The notes beneath the pieces are model-generated. The model made no database searches, was not told where the DNA came from, and worked only from the letters and a program-made list of their open reading frames with translations. Below are positions 19,101-28,310 of a stretch of DNA of 40,258 nt, piece by piece. Within the stretch, counting starts at the first letter, position 1. Every line of letters begins with the position of its first letter. The DNA is from Opitutia bacterium (GTDB lineage: Bacteria > Verrucomicrobiota > Verrucomicrobiia > Opitutales > Seribacteraceae). The translations under genes and the position numbers were made by a program. The stretch spans positions 1 to 40,258 of the forward strand of contig NYYP01000027.1 in NCBI GenBank assembly GCA_002686835.1, given 5' to 3'.

Positions 19101-22100
19101 TGAAGTTTTCATCAGCAGAAGCAGTGAGAATAAGGTTGGTTCCGTAGTTAATTTCATCGGTAAATCCAGAAATTGCTCCCTGACTTTGATTGTATTCAAG
19201 GGTTAAGTAATTGATTTTTGGCTGAAAGTGAGCCCAGATTTCGGAAGTCTCTACTAGTTCAGTATCAACAGAATACAAACTCCAATGTTGGGAAAATGCT
19301 TCACCTGTTTTGCTTTCCCAACCAATGAAGCTGTAACCGGTATTTGGTTGAGCCACTAATCTTTGAAACTGGGCTGAACTGAAGGAACTATTTTCGCCCG
19401 CAGAACCAGCATAGGGCGGGGTAGCGATTAATGAATACCCTATTTCGTTGCGCTCGGTAAAGTAAGCCCAAAATGAGTAATTTGCATCAAGAAAGGGAAT
19501 GTTAAATGTGGAAGAATAAGAAAATCCTGTCTCTCCTAAAGTGTTTTCCCAATACATGTAGTTTAACATGTGGCTTTCCGCATCGAGAGGAACTGCACTT
19601 ATAGTGACACTTGAGGTTGCATTATATTCGGTTTGGTTAAGTTGAGTAATTTCATTGTGTGTTCCACTAATCTGAAAACTTCCGTTTTCATCGGATAGGG
19701 CATTGATGGAGTAAACCTTGGGCACAAAGGAAGGTTGAATTTGAACATTAAATGATGGGATTCTCAGCTTGTTATTTGCTTCACCTGGGTCATGTACCAA
19801 GTGAGTATCTCCTCCGTTCCAACGATCAAAGAGATAGTGTTCCTGAGGCGTTGCATTGATATCCACAACAGTTTCAAATAGATACACCCCACCACCGCTC
19901 GCACTGCCTCCAATTTCAGTCTGATCGATGTTCAGTGAGTAGCTGTCCCTTTCAAATTTTGCACTTATATTTATGTCTTCCACTGGAATAAAGTCGATTT
20001 GGTCATCGAGTGGATTGAGATTCGGTTCTGAGTCCCGTAAACTGTCGGATTCCGGAAGACCAAACCATTGGGAGAATTTCCAGCCATTGATGGGAAGGGC
20101 ATTGGCTCCAAATCTGGTGGCTGAGTCGATACCAATAATTTCTTGCGTTGCATCAGCTATGAAAAGAATTTCATTTTTGCTCAAATCAACCGTCCCCGAG
20201 CCTTCCGTGCTCGTGCCAATCAAATAGGACTCCAATACAAAATTCGGGGTAAAACTAAGATTTCGCAGTGGAAGAGATGTATGATCAATAGTTGTCTGGG
20301 ATGCATTTGGGTCTAACAAATATTGAGTATCTCCAGACCAATGAGAAAAATCCCACCCCGGGTCTTCCATGGCAATTAATAAAGGACTGTCATAAACATT
20401 AAAGGAGGCAGGGGCAGTGGTTTCTCCTCCTTCTTGGGCCAATATTTCGATGTCATAATCAACAATAGAAAAGGAAGCATTGATTTCCATGCCACCTTCA
20501 ATTCGTAAGCGGTTGTTAGGACTGGATGTATTATAGAGCAGTAAGGACTCTTGTGATGTATCTAGTAACCATCCATTAAATTCATATCCTTTTACCGGAG
20601 TGGCATTTAAATCATAGGAAGAAAAATGAAGAAAGTTGCCGGATTCCTCAGATTCTAGCAACACTTCGCCACCATTTCCAGAATTTACCACAATTTGGGT
20701 ATCATCATATTCGGTAATTTTGAATTCTGCGGTGATATTTAAATCGCTGGACGGATAGAAATAAATAACAGAGGAGTACTGATCTACATGGGCAAGCGGA
20801 TTGTATAGCTCAGAAATGCCAGGTAGTCCCCTCCAGTTTGAAAAACTCCAGCCGTCTTGGGCAATTGTCTCAAATACAATTTGGGTTTCGGAATCCACAG
20901 TGACCGACTGGAATGCAACCCCGTTGAATGATTCTCCACTCGATAAAATTATATCTACACTGCCATTACCCTCAGTATTCAGAGAAATTTGATAATTTTC
21001 AGGCACAAAATTGGCAATCAGGCTTAAATCCTCAGGAACTGAGTTATCTTCTAATACAATAAATGTTTCGGAAGCTAAATGATCTAATAAATATTCCGTA
21101 TCTCCTGACCAATGCGTGAAGCGGTTTCCCTGAAAAGGGATAGCTTTAATCGATGGAGTATCTTGCATGGTGAAGTTTTCCGGTCCCAAAGTAGTTCCTT
21201 CACCAGAAGATGATAGATTTAGCTCATACTCGCTTAGGGTAAATGATGCGCGAAGAGAGAGTGGGCCTTCGATTAAGAATTTATTGTTTTTCTCCTGGGA
21301 ACCGAATTCGAGTTGCTCAGTATCGCCCACCCATTGATCAAATTGATAACCTAAGCTAGCCGTGGCATTAAGCTCATAAGATGTAAAATGGGTAAAGCCT
21401 CCAGAGTCATCAGTTTGAAAAAGGATGTTTCCTCCCGCATCTGCAGTAATATTTATATCCGATTCATCATAATCATCTAATCGCAGGATTGCAGATACCG
21501 AAGCACTATCATGGGGATAAATTTTGCTAATATTTGCTTCAGTTTGTGCAAGATTTGGATTGGCTAGAATTCCAAGGGGGTCTTGCCAATAATCAAACAC
21601 AAAGCCTTCTTGCACCTCGACCTCCACAGGAACTATGCTCAGAGCAGGGAATTGCCCAGAAGAAGAAAGGGAGCTGTACCCCTGGGTCGATTCGATATTC
21701 AACTGGTAGCTAATTTCAAAGAAACTGGCTGTTATGTTAACATCTGCAGTTGGGATAAAGCTCGTGTGGGCAAAATTTTGGTTTCCCAGCATTGATATGC
21801 CATCACTTGTAGTTATCCAACTGTTAAAACCAAAGTGTTTCTCAGGGATCGATCGCAAGAAATATTCGACCCCATGCTCGATGACTTGTGGTGTCGATCC
21901 ATTGGTGTCTAGGAGTTCGTAAGATCCCCCTAACTCAGCCCCAATTAAAACATCGTATGTGTTGCGGGTGAAAACAGCGACCAAATCCAGATTTCCAGGA
22001 ATGGAAATGGTCTCGATAGCATTCGAACTGAAATGTGTGCCATTATTTTCCCAGTGGCTGAAAGAATGACCGTAATCTGGAGAAGCAAAAATATCGACTG

Positions 22101-23265
22101 AGTCTCCAAAACTAAATGAACCCCCACCAGTAACTGAACCATTTCCATTAACTTCCAAATTTAAAAAATAAGGAACCAGGGCAAATTCTGCATAAATAGT
22201 TTGTGCACCGTCAACTGTCAGGGTGGTATTTTCAGTCCATGGGTCGGATAAACCACTGCCAATCCAGCCATTAAAATAAGAATGAGGACCAGGGGTTGCA
22301 GTTATGTTGATCTCTTGACCCCATGTATAGGATCCGTTGATATCGGAAATTGTACCGGAACCAGTTGAGTTTGCATAATTTGAAACCCCAATCGTGTAGG
22401 TTGGTGACAGGGATGTTTTAAAGGGATTGGCGGGGTCTTCAAAAATAGCCCCAGTTTTCCATGAAGAAGCAATATTTGATATTTTGAAATAATGATTAGA
22501 TGGGATGCTCGACCCATTGGGGAAAGAGGGCCAGAGCCATTCCGCTCCGGTGACGGTGTTGTAGTTGGCACCACCTAATGTTGGCTTATCATAAAAGCGA
22601 ATACAAACAGGAGTACCAGGGGGCGGAGTCGTGGCTGTTATTGTAAAACCTGGACTATCTTCGAACTCTTTGGGTTCTGTGGGGAAAACCACAATATAAT
22701 CACGATTTTTGAGAAAATTAGTGGTGAAGATGAACATACCATCATTAAATCCATATCCAGAACTGGAATCACCAACATGAGTTTGGCGAGTGAGTGCAAT
22801 CCATTGACCAGAAAATGGATCGCTGGTTGTTGCGCTGGTAAAATAACCAAGTTCCACTAAGTCTCCATCCCCATTCCCTTGCACTCCAGCACTTAGTGGG
22901 TTTCCGTTTGCATCTTTTAAAACCTCTGCAGAGCCGTCAATTGTTGTTGTGCCCCAAACAATGGTAATTTGCGGAGTGGCTGAAAGTGCGGATACCAGGG
23001 ATAGTCCTGTGATGAAAAATAATAACTTAGGCCAAAGTGTTACCCCAAAAACAAAATTCAGGCACTGTTTAATTCGAAATAATGACTTGTTTTTCTTGTA
23101 TATTTTTGTGTGGCATCGACCGCGACGGGTAGGCTGCGAAATTGAAGTGAAAAGGGGAGTTGCTTTGGTGGGTGGCCAGGTGGGTTTGTAACTAATTGAT
23201 GCAAAGAGACTTAGTGCAAATCTTTTCAAAGAGCACAAATAGGTAATATAATGCATTAAAACCAA
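16147..23265 (-). CDS. Giant secreted protein (up to 2372 aa): shared N-terminal domain, about 20 divergent InlB-B-like (Flg_new-type) repeats, aromatic C-terminal domain
   Basis: Recurrent unit [YW]GD.I.I.A.P...Y.F..W.......(N)....I.......I.A.F...Y.L; hydrophobic segment WPKLLFFITGLSLVSALSA near the N-terminus; true start uncertain. Confidence 0.85.
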   Translation of the reverse strand: MVLMHYITYLCSLKRFALSLFASISYKPTWPPTKATPLFTSISQPTRRGRCHTKIYKKNKSLFRIKQCLNFVFGVTLWPKLLFFITGLSLVSALSATPQITIVWGTTTIDGSAEVLKDANGNPLSAGVQGNGDGDLVELGYFTSATTSDPFSGQWIALTRQTHVGDSSSGYGFNDGMFIFTTNFLKNRDYIVVFPTEPKEFEDSPGFTITATTPPPGTPVCIRFYDKPTLGGANYNTVTGAEWLWPSFPNGSSIPSNHYFKISNIASSWKTGAIFEDPANPFKTSLSPTYTIGVSNYANSTGSGTISDINGSYTWGQEINITATPGPHSYFNGWIGSGLSDPWTENTTLTVDGAQTIYAEFALVPYFLNLEVNGNGSVTGGGSFSFGDSVDIFASPDYGHSFSHWENNGTHFSSNAIETISIPGNLDLVAVFTRNTYDVLIGAELGGSYELLDTNGSTPQVIEHGVEYFLRSIPEKHFGFNSWITTSDGISMLGNQNFAHTSFIPTADVNITASFFEISYQLNIESTQGYSSLSSSGQFPALSIVPVEVEVQEGFVFDYWQDPLGILANPNLAQTEANISKIYPHDSASVSAILRLDDYDESDINITADAGGNILFQTDDSGGFTHFTSYELNATASLGYQFDQWVGDTEQLEFGSQEKNNKFLIEGPLSLRASFTLSEYELNLSSSGEGTTLGPENFTMQDTPSIKAIPFQGNRFTHWSGDTEYLLDHLASETFIVLEDNSVPEDLSLIANFVPENYQISLNTEGNGSVDIILSSGESFNGVAFQSVTVDSETQIVFETIAQDGWSFSNWRGLPGISELYNPLAHVDQYSSVIYFYPSSDLNITAEFKITEYDDTQIVVNSGNGGEVLLESEESGNFLHFSSYDLNATPVKGYEFNGWLLDTSQESLLLYNTSSPNNRLRIEGGMEINASFSIVDYDIEILAQEGGETTAPASFNVYDSPLLIAMEDPGWDFSHWSGDTQYLLDPNASQTTIDHTSLPLRNLSFTPNFVLESYLIGTSTEGSGTVDLSKNEILFIADATQEIIGIDSATRFGANALPINGWKFSQWFGLPESDSLRDSEPNLNPLDDQIDFIPVEDINISAKFERDSYSLNIDQTEIGGSASGGGVYLFETVVDINATPQEHYLFDRWNGGDTHLVHDPGEANNKLRIPSFNVQIQPSFVPKVYSINALSDENGSFQISGTHNEITQLNQTEYNATSSVTISAVPLDAESHMLNYMYWENTLGETGFSYSSTFNIPFLDANYSFWAYFTERNEIGYSLIATPPYAGSAGENSSFSSAQFQRLVAQPNTGYSFIGWESKTGEAFSQHWSLYSVDTELVETSEIWAHFQPKINYLTLEYNQSQGAISGFTDEINYGTNLILTASADENFTFVNWELIKETTFQISRNNSSIHSSETRLFINNHESPELSLSRGFTYHFDCNLSSSDEFFISTSADSSDQDAYYLSGITGHLTSEGVLTFEVPMDAPSMLYYHGTGSNYSGNRIKISTVEDSFILPNPNNPVFSNRVTQHFGLRANFERTRHTISVSSSGQGTTDYTEQDIYFWGDEISITATPSDHWYFSHWEGSSHIQNPDAMQTILSVVENTEVRAIFKQVEYRIDVNATPADYGLLNAPTETSTYGEYVTLSASPLIGKQFDEWSLLENLSLDNPEDRFNQTADFKVLGDAKAQANFSKIVLDLNIQLLSLDQNNQAILGDIGASVSRPDVIYHGDSVALELNPFTGYTFLYWVDLDSGEIVTTQKAFSTVITYSRNFQAVLRKNHYQIDLSANEGGSSEMNATYPYYWGDTISLLATPDEHWEFYKWTGVGSEHLENEFSPSTSLTIQKDSAINAEFRPKDYTLTVSFEPDGYGGYSSIENTYNYGNIAEIEAIPRAGKLFHGWKIDANATLASNYLNTSNPAQFTILGNAKLTALFKSKEYNISYQVVVEDEFGLPQDGIFGGRILGRETAEDEEVVEFHISLANGYKLDHWRNEANQDIVLSTETIYTHEMLADLNLTAVVTERKYEVDLKISPSVGGNAQLNDFPVSESLLRDDFSYGDDINVSAYAEEGYRFVKWDATGVSLGSPNRASQSFSLGNDIKLTAYFAPEGLVNLSLVSEPDGAASYLFGGGSFEYNPDHAILAMPKQGYLFSHWDFNGSDAVGIVKDAYSSTTSLALDGNKELTAVFVVDADNPPSNEDSNKLYLLSVYSDNTSQGTTSGSGFFRGVRTIQAYAKEGFEFSHWEGATFSNAYDATTQISVFENTSVVAHFQSVGVFDDSSSLDNGWWGNPWFGYFWKVGDEDWLFHEKLGWIYMKKKGDQSIWVWIQKMEDWFWTAKEHYPYLHSSSVGSWYFVNLESSDFTRLVIYDYANSEWLSK
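17110..18582 (-). repeat. Super-repeat pair 2 inside the giant gene (two tandem three-unit copies)
   Basis: Copies 17866-18582 (DIYFWGDEISITATPSDHWYFSHWEG...) and 17110-17865 (YPYYWGDTISLLATPDEHWEFYKWTG...); period about 717-756 nt by aligned aromatic residues. Confidence 0.7.
18751..18999 (-). other. Cupredoxin-like domain inserted within an InlB-B-like repeat
   Basis: ESPELSLSRGFTYHFDCNLSSSDEFFISTSADSSDQDAYYLSGITGHLTSEGVLTFEVPMDAPSMLYYHGTGSNYSGNRIKIS matches the P.L.L.RG.TY.F ... G.LTF.VP.DAP..LYY ... I.I pattern. Confidence 0.6.
19942..21471 (-). repeat. Super-repeat pair 1 inside the giant gene (two tandem three-unit copies)
   Basis: Copies 20710-21471 (YDESDINITADAGGNILFQTDDSGGFTHFTSYELNATASLGYQFDQW...) and 19942-20709 (YDDTQIVVNSGNGGEVLLESEESGNFLHFSSYDLNATPVKGYEFNGW...); period 762-768 nt. 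Confidence 0.8.
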
Positions 23266-23440
23266 GCTACAATTCGATAGGGCCTTTATGTAATAATCTA
23301 AATCTTATGGCCATTGAATTGCAAGAAAATGTCTCCTAAATTTGAGTGTTAAAAATGTGATAATTTCAAAATCATTTCGTTATTCAAAAATAATTTGACT
23401 TTGAATGAACTATAAGTTCAGATTAAATGACCCTATAATT

Positions 23441-25756
23441 ATGTTACGTAAAGTAAGATTAGCAAGTTTGCCCGTTTGCCTGATGTTGGTTGCCAGTGCA
23501 CTTTCCGGTGTCAATACTTGGGAGTTCGATTGGAGTACTCACTTAGGTTTAAGTGCACCAAACACAGTTGGTGATACTGATCCTTCTAGTATCCAGCATT
23601 TGTACGAGTTGAATGCTGCTGGTTCAACCGAATCACTACTTACCACATCAAGTGCAGGGAATTCCTATGATGGTGATTTGATCGAGCTTGGCTTTTTTGA
23701 CACGGATGGAACCATTGATGGTGGAAGCTACACTCCAAATGAGGATCATACTGATTTGTTCAAGGGGATTTGGACACCATTAACCTCCAAGACAAAAATC
23801 GGGAGAGACTGGAGTGGGACTACTGTTGATGCTGGTGAATTTTATTTTTACACAAAATTCCAGCTGGATGCAGGCAACGCTGGTAATGCCGTCAACAATT
23901 ACTCGATTTCCAATCTAAGTAGCAATCAACTTGATAACGATAATTTAGGAGATTCGAGTAATCCCAACACACTGGAATACCGCTTAAATGGATTAACCGA
24001 TGATACTTTGATCGGTATAAGATTTTACGATGCGACCTCTGCGACCAGTGGAAGCACACGATACAACACCATCATGAACCCAAACTGGGATTGGGTTGGC
24101 GGAGAAATGATGACACTTCACAAAACAGATGGAACAGGGCTGAATACTGACCTAGTCTTTGAATTTGATAATACCAGTGCAGATTCCGGTTCCAAAATTG
24201 GGACATCTGATGCTTCCATTAGTGGGCTGACCAACGGAGATTTTGTGGCTACCGTAACTTATTTCGATGGAAGTGAAACGATCAATGTGGGGGATAGCGG
24301 TGGTGGTATTGGTTCCTCGGTATTCAGCGGATTAAATGGCTCTGGGAAATTGTATGGTGGGCAGGATGGAAATGTTGTGACTATCCATTCCCAGTCAGGT
24401 AACACAGGTGCCAGTGCCTATGAATTTGACGGGGATTTTTACCGTGCGGCAACTGGTACTGATTCAACCGACCTTACCATTGTAAAATCCGGGACGGGAG
24501 ATCAAATCCTCAGCGGTAACTTGAATCTTGCCGATTCTACTGATAATGGCTCTGCGAGCGGCGGACTTAAGATTGCTGCAGGTAAGTTAACACTAAAGCC
24601 CGGTAGTAATTCTCAGACTGTGGAATACTTAGAAGGTTCCGGGACTCTTGTGCTAGACAATACTGGTGCTTCGAACAATATTGTAACCCTTGGGTTTGCC
24701 AATAATACTGCATCTTCATTTTCAGGAAATGTCGAACTTGCTGGATCTGGTAGCGAGGCTAAAATTGGAGTTTCTTCGGGTAGTACTGACGCTGATTATA
24801 ACAATGTTCAAACAATATCCGGAGTTGTTTCTGGCTCAGAAAAATTAGTTAAAGAAGGTGTTGGAGCTTTAAAATTGAGTGGTACCAATACTTTCGATAG
24901 TGATGTCGAAATAAATGGCGGTCGCATAATTGCTGCTAGTGCTCAGGCACTGGGTGATACTGGAAACACTATCGTCATCAACACTGGCAAACTTGAAGTT
25001 GCAAGTGGCACAACCCTTAACTCTGGTTATACTATTCAGGGAGACTCAGATGGAAGTGGTAGAAGTTTTGTTGGAGGTGATGGTACAATTGGAGGAAGTG
25101 TTACCATTGGTTCGGCCAACAACGAAATTGATGTTGTAGCACCTGGTGAGGGATTAAGCACATCCATAAATCACGACAAAAAACAAGCACCAAGAGGTCA
25201 TGGAGGCGATTCTACCCTTGCCGTTGGTAATTTTACTGTGGGGACCTTGACATTTAATGATGGTGGTGTTTACGATTGGGAGATTGATAATTTCGGTGGA
25301 AGTGAAGGAACCAATTGGGACCTTTTGAATTTTACTACTCTTAACCTTACCGACAAGACCGACACCTTTACCATCAATGTATTGGGTCTGGACCCAACCA
25401 CCGATCTTTCTGGTTCTCCTACTGGAGATAATCTTTGGACTCAAGGTGGTACTCAGTGGAAGTTTTTACAAGGTAGCACCATTAACTGGGGTGGTGGTTC
25501 GCAATGGAGTGATGCTGAAATTAAGTCCTATTTTGATGTTCGCTACGATGACATTGCATACCAGGAAAATATGTGGGGTGCGGATTGGTATGTATCTTAC
25601 AACAGTGGTGCATTTTACCTTCAATTCTCTGCTGTTCCTGAACCCTCTACATACATGATGGTTACTGGATTATTGATGGTCCCTGGAATATCCTATGTCC
25701 GTAGATTGAGGAATAAAAAAGCAGAAGCCAATGTGGATGAAAGTCCACTTCCTTGA
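23441..25756 (+). CDS. PEP-CTERM sorting-domain protein with autotransporter-associated beta-strand-type repeats
   Basis: Signal peptide MLRKVRLASLPVCLMLVASALS; LVKEGVGALKLSGTNTFDSDVEINGGRIIAASAQALG; C-term AVPEPSTYMMVTGLLMVPGISYVRRLRNKK (PEP motif, TM, basic tail). ORF can start at 23405. Confidence 0.92.
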   Translation: MLRKVRLASLPVCLMLVASALSGVNTWEFDWSTHLGLSAPNTVGDTDPSSIQHLYELNAAGSTESLLTTSSAGNSYDGDLIELGFFDTDGTIDGGSYTPNEDHTDLFKGIWTPLTSKTKIGRDWSGTTVDAGEFYFYTKFQLDAGNAGNAVNNYSISNLSSNQLDNDNLGDSSNPNTLEYRLNGLTDDTLIGIRFYDATSATSGSTRYNTIMNPNWDWVGGEMMTLHKTDGTGLNTDLVFEFDNTSADSGSKIGTSDASISGLTNGDFVATVTYFDGSETINVGDSGGGIGSSVFSGLNGSGKLYGGQDGNVVTIHSQSGNTGASAYEFDGDFYRAATGTDSTDLTIVKSGTGDQILSGNLNLADSTDNGSASGGLKIAAGKLTLKPGSNSQTVEYLEGSGTLVLDNTGASNNIVTLGFANNTASSFSGNVELAGSGSEAKIGVSSGSTDADYNNVQTISGVVSGSEKLVKEGVGALKLSGTNTFDSDVEINGGRIIAASAQALGDTGNTIVINTGKLEVASGTTLNSGYTIQGDSDGSGRSFVGGDGTIGGSVTIGSANNEIDVVAPGEGLSTSINHDKKQAPRGHGGDSTLAVGNFTVGTLTFNDGGVYDWEIDNFGGSEGTNWDLLNFTTLNLTDKTDTFTINVLGLDPTTDLSGSPTGDNLWTQGGTQWKFLQGSTINWGGGSQWSDAEIKSYFDVRYDDIAYQENMWGADWYVSYNSGAFYLQFSAVPEPSTYMMVTGLLMVPGISYVRRLRNKKAEANVDESPLP

Positions 25757-25808
25757 TCAATTTGAATAGTCTTTCAGTCTTTTCCCAAAGAATAAAAGAT
25801 TGGATAAA

Positions 25809-28310
25809 TTAATCGTTCAGCTGGATCAATTCTTTTAGGGAAGAGAAGTGGTCAGCCAATCCACTGGGCTTTTCCAATTCTCCAATTACTTGGCGGAACG
25901 TTTCTTTCTTTTGTAATTGGAGTTGTCGTACGCGTTCTTCGATAGTTCCTTGTGCAACCATCCGGTAAATAAAGGTGGGCTTTTCTCTGCCCAATCGGTG
26001 GGCTCTGTCAATGGCCTGCTCTTCCACAGCCGGGTTCCACCATGGATCCATCAGAAAAACATAATCTGCCGATTTTAAAGTCACTCCAAGACCGGCTGCT
26101 TTTAAGGATGCAAGCATAACAACTGGGTCTTTTGAGGATTCAAACCGGTCAACCGGTTTGGCACGATCGCGGGTGGAACCAGTAAGCTCGAGCACTTCTA
26201 AGGCAGGGATTTCTATTTTGATTCTCTTTTTTAGGAGTGCAAGAAAAGTGGTAAATTGGCTAAATACCAACACCTTTGCTCCCGAACTTGATAGATCGTG
26301 TAATTTTTCGATCAATAAATCGCTTTTTGCTCCGCTTGCGGGTAAATGCTCCCTGCCGGGAAGAAGACCGAGGTCACAGCACGCTTGACGCAACCTTGTA
26401 AGCAGGGAAAAAACATGCATGGAAGACTGTCGGATGGCTTCATGCAAATCGTTGCCATGTTCTTGCAATCCTCCATCGGCAAGTGCTCGGTATGCTTTTC
26501 TTTGCTCATCATTGAGCGGGCATGGCAATTCAGTTTCGAGCTTCGGGGGTAATTCAGCGGCCACATCATTTTTCATTCTGCGCAAAACAAAGGGAGTGAC
26601 CTGTCGGCGCAGGAGTTGCAATGTCTTGGATGAATCCTCAGTTAGGCATTTTTCTAATTCCTTCCGAGCACCAAGTAATCCGGGCATTAGAAACCTAAAA
26701 ATTGTCCACAAATCGAGGGCTGAATTTTCAATCGGAGTTCCAGAAAGGGCAAGTCGGTGGTGGGCATCGATCGATAGACAGGCCTGGGTTACTTTGGCTT
26801 TTGGATTTTTAATCAACTGTGCCTCGTCAAGTACTGCATAGCGAAATTCTATCTGATCTAAGAGATGGCGATGGCGCCGCAACTGAGTGTAGCTAGCGAT
26901 CCATAAACAGGGCTCATCAGTCTGTTCAAAAGTTTCCTCCTTACAGAGCACTCGAACCTTTAGCTTTGGAAAATGCTTGGTGGCCTCTTTCTGCCAAACC
27001 GGCACAACTGAGGCCGGGCAGGTAACGAGATCTGGTAATTCCAGAGAGTCTTTTGCATGAAGCAGCGCCAGGGTTTGTACCGTTTTGCCCAAGCCCATCT
27101 CATCAGCAAGTAAGGGATGACAGCCTAGCTGATGCAAAGCATACAGATGTGCCACACCTTCTATCTGATAGGGTCGAAGAAAGGCAAATTTTTTGCCCAC
27201 TCCATTGGAACTTAGTTTTTTGATTGAGTCCCGCCAATGCTCAAGCTGTCCATCTGCACGGGTCTTGAGATATTTTCGGGCAAACAAGGAAAAAAGCATA
27301 TACCTTGGCCAGTGTGCACGCTTTGCGTCTCCCCGGTTTCGCTGCCACCATTCGAAATCTTCTACTTGGTCTTGATCGAGCTTAACCAAGCCGTATCCCT
27401 GAATGAATGTGGCTCCTTGCCTAGCCCGGGTTACTCTTCTGATTTGATGGGTGCCGAGCCTTCGGTTTCCAATATGAAAATTTTCCCGCAGGGTCATACT
27501 TTCATCATCCCTGCTTCTTGCTTCAATTTCCCAGCTTAAGGTACGCTGGCCCTGCTTGAGCAGGTGGGCATCACCTCCATATTCTATGCCAAAAGAATTT
27601 TCCCAGTTCGAGAGCGATTCCTCGGCTAATTTTGCCACTTTTTTCCAGTCATTGAGCAGGAACTCTCCCGACCCTTTTTGAAATTGAAATCCGAATTTTC
27701 CCGCTTCTGCCACGAAACGCATGAGGGCAGGGCGGTCGCAATCCTTAACCTTGGAGGCCTCGCTGGAATAAACTGGGATGCGGTTTGAATGGGTGCTTTG
27801 CCATTGAGGAATAGCACGCAATCCCTTTTGGGCAGATATTTCCATGCGTATCTGAAGTTTTACTTTCTTGGGTTTTTCCTCTGAGCTATCGGGGGAGGCG
27901 ACCGTCTCTTCTTTATCGGGAAAGTCTTCGTTTTTTTCCTCATCTATTAATCCCTCACCCAATAAAGGATCATCTTCTTGCAATTCTGCGATCAGTTCCT
28001 CAATTTCATAAAGTCCAGCTGTAGCAAGTGCGATTCCGATCTCTTCTTCGTCAAGAGATGTACGAATTTCTGGACCTTTCCCATTCCATTCAACTACCGA
28101 ATATGTTTCCTCACGGTTTATCTTCTTGGTAATCACCGCTTGGTTTTCCTGAATATCAATCGTACTGAGGTAGCCTGCCCGGTAATATTCCTGAGCTTTT
28201 TTCAACTGCTCATCAGAAAAGAATGTTTCCCAATCTGATGCGCAGAGTCGTCTGAACCAAGCCTCCACGGCTTCTTGGGTAAAGGTTCTGGACGGTCCGT
28301 TTGAGATCAT
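25809..28310 (-). CDS. SNF2-family DEAD/DEAH-box helicase
   Basis: LLADEMGLGKTVQTLALLHA, VLDEAQLIKNPKAKVTQA, RLALSGTPIENSALDLWTIF, KVLVFSQFTTFL, DPWWNPAVEEQAIDRAHRLGREKPTFIYRMVAQGTIEERV. Confidence 0.95.
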   Translation of the reverse strand: MISNGPSRTFTQEAVEAWFRRLCASDWETFFSDEQLKKAQEYYRAGYLSTIDIQENQAVITKKINREETYSVVEWNGKGPEIRTSLDEEEIGIALATAGLYEIEELIAELQEDDPLLGEGLIDEEKNEDFPDKEETVASPDSSEEKPKKVKLQIRMEISAQKGLRAIPQWQSTHSNRIPVYSSEASKVKDCDRPALMRFVAEAGKFGFQFQKGSGEFLLNDWKKVAKLAEESLSNWENSFGIEYGGDAHLLKQGQRTLSWEIEARSRDDESMTLRENFHIGNRRLGTHQIRRVTRARQGATFIQGYGLVKLDQDQVEDFEWWQRNRGDAKRAHWPRYMLFSLFARKYLKTRADGQLEHWRDSIKKLSSNGVGKKFAFLRPYQIEGVAHLYALHQLGCHPLLADEMGLGKTVQTLALLHAKDSLELPDLVTCPASVVPVWQKEATKHFPKLKVRVLCKEETFEQTDEPCLWIASYTQLRRHRHLLDQIEFRYAVLDEAQLIKNPKAKVTQACLSIDAHHRLALSGTPIENSALDLWTIFRFLMPGLLGARKELEKCLTEDSSKTLQLLRRQVTPFVLRRMKNDVAAELPPKLETELPCPLNDEQRKAYRALADGGLQEHGNDLHEAIRQSSMHVFSLLTRLRQACCDLGLLPGREHLPASGAKSDLLIEKLHDLSSSGAKVLVFSQFTTFLALLKKRIKIEIPALEVLELTGSTRDRAKPVDRFESSKDPVVMLASLKAAGLGVTLKSADYVFLMDPWWNPAVEEQAIDRAHRLGREKPTFIYRMVAQGTIEERVRQLQLQKKETFRQVIGELEKPSGLADHFSSLKELIQLND

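Noticed and set aside
16147-23265. Giant repetitive gene as a CRISPR or DNA-level tandem repeat array
   Set aside because: The periodicity is at protein level with diverged DNA; there are no short identical direct repeats with spacers.
25770-25800. TCTTTT/AAAAGA hairpin between the PEP-CTERM gene and SNF2
   Set aside because: Short AT-only stem with a 10-nt loop; plausible as a terminator but not distinguishable from chance.
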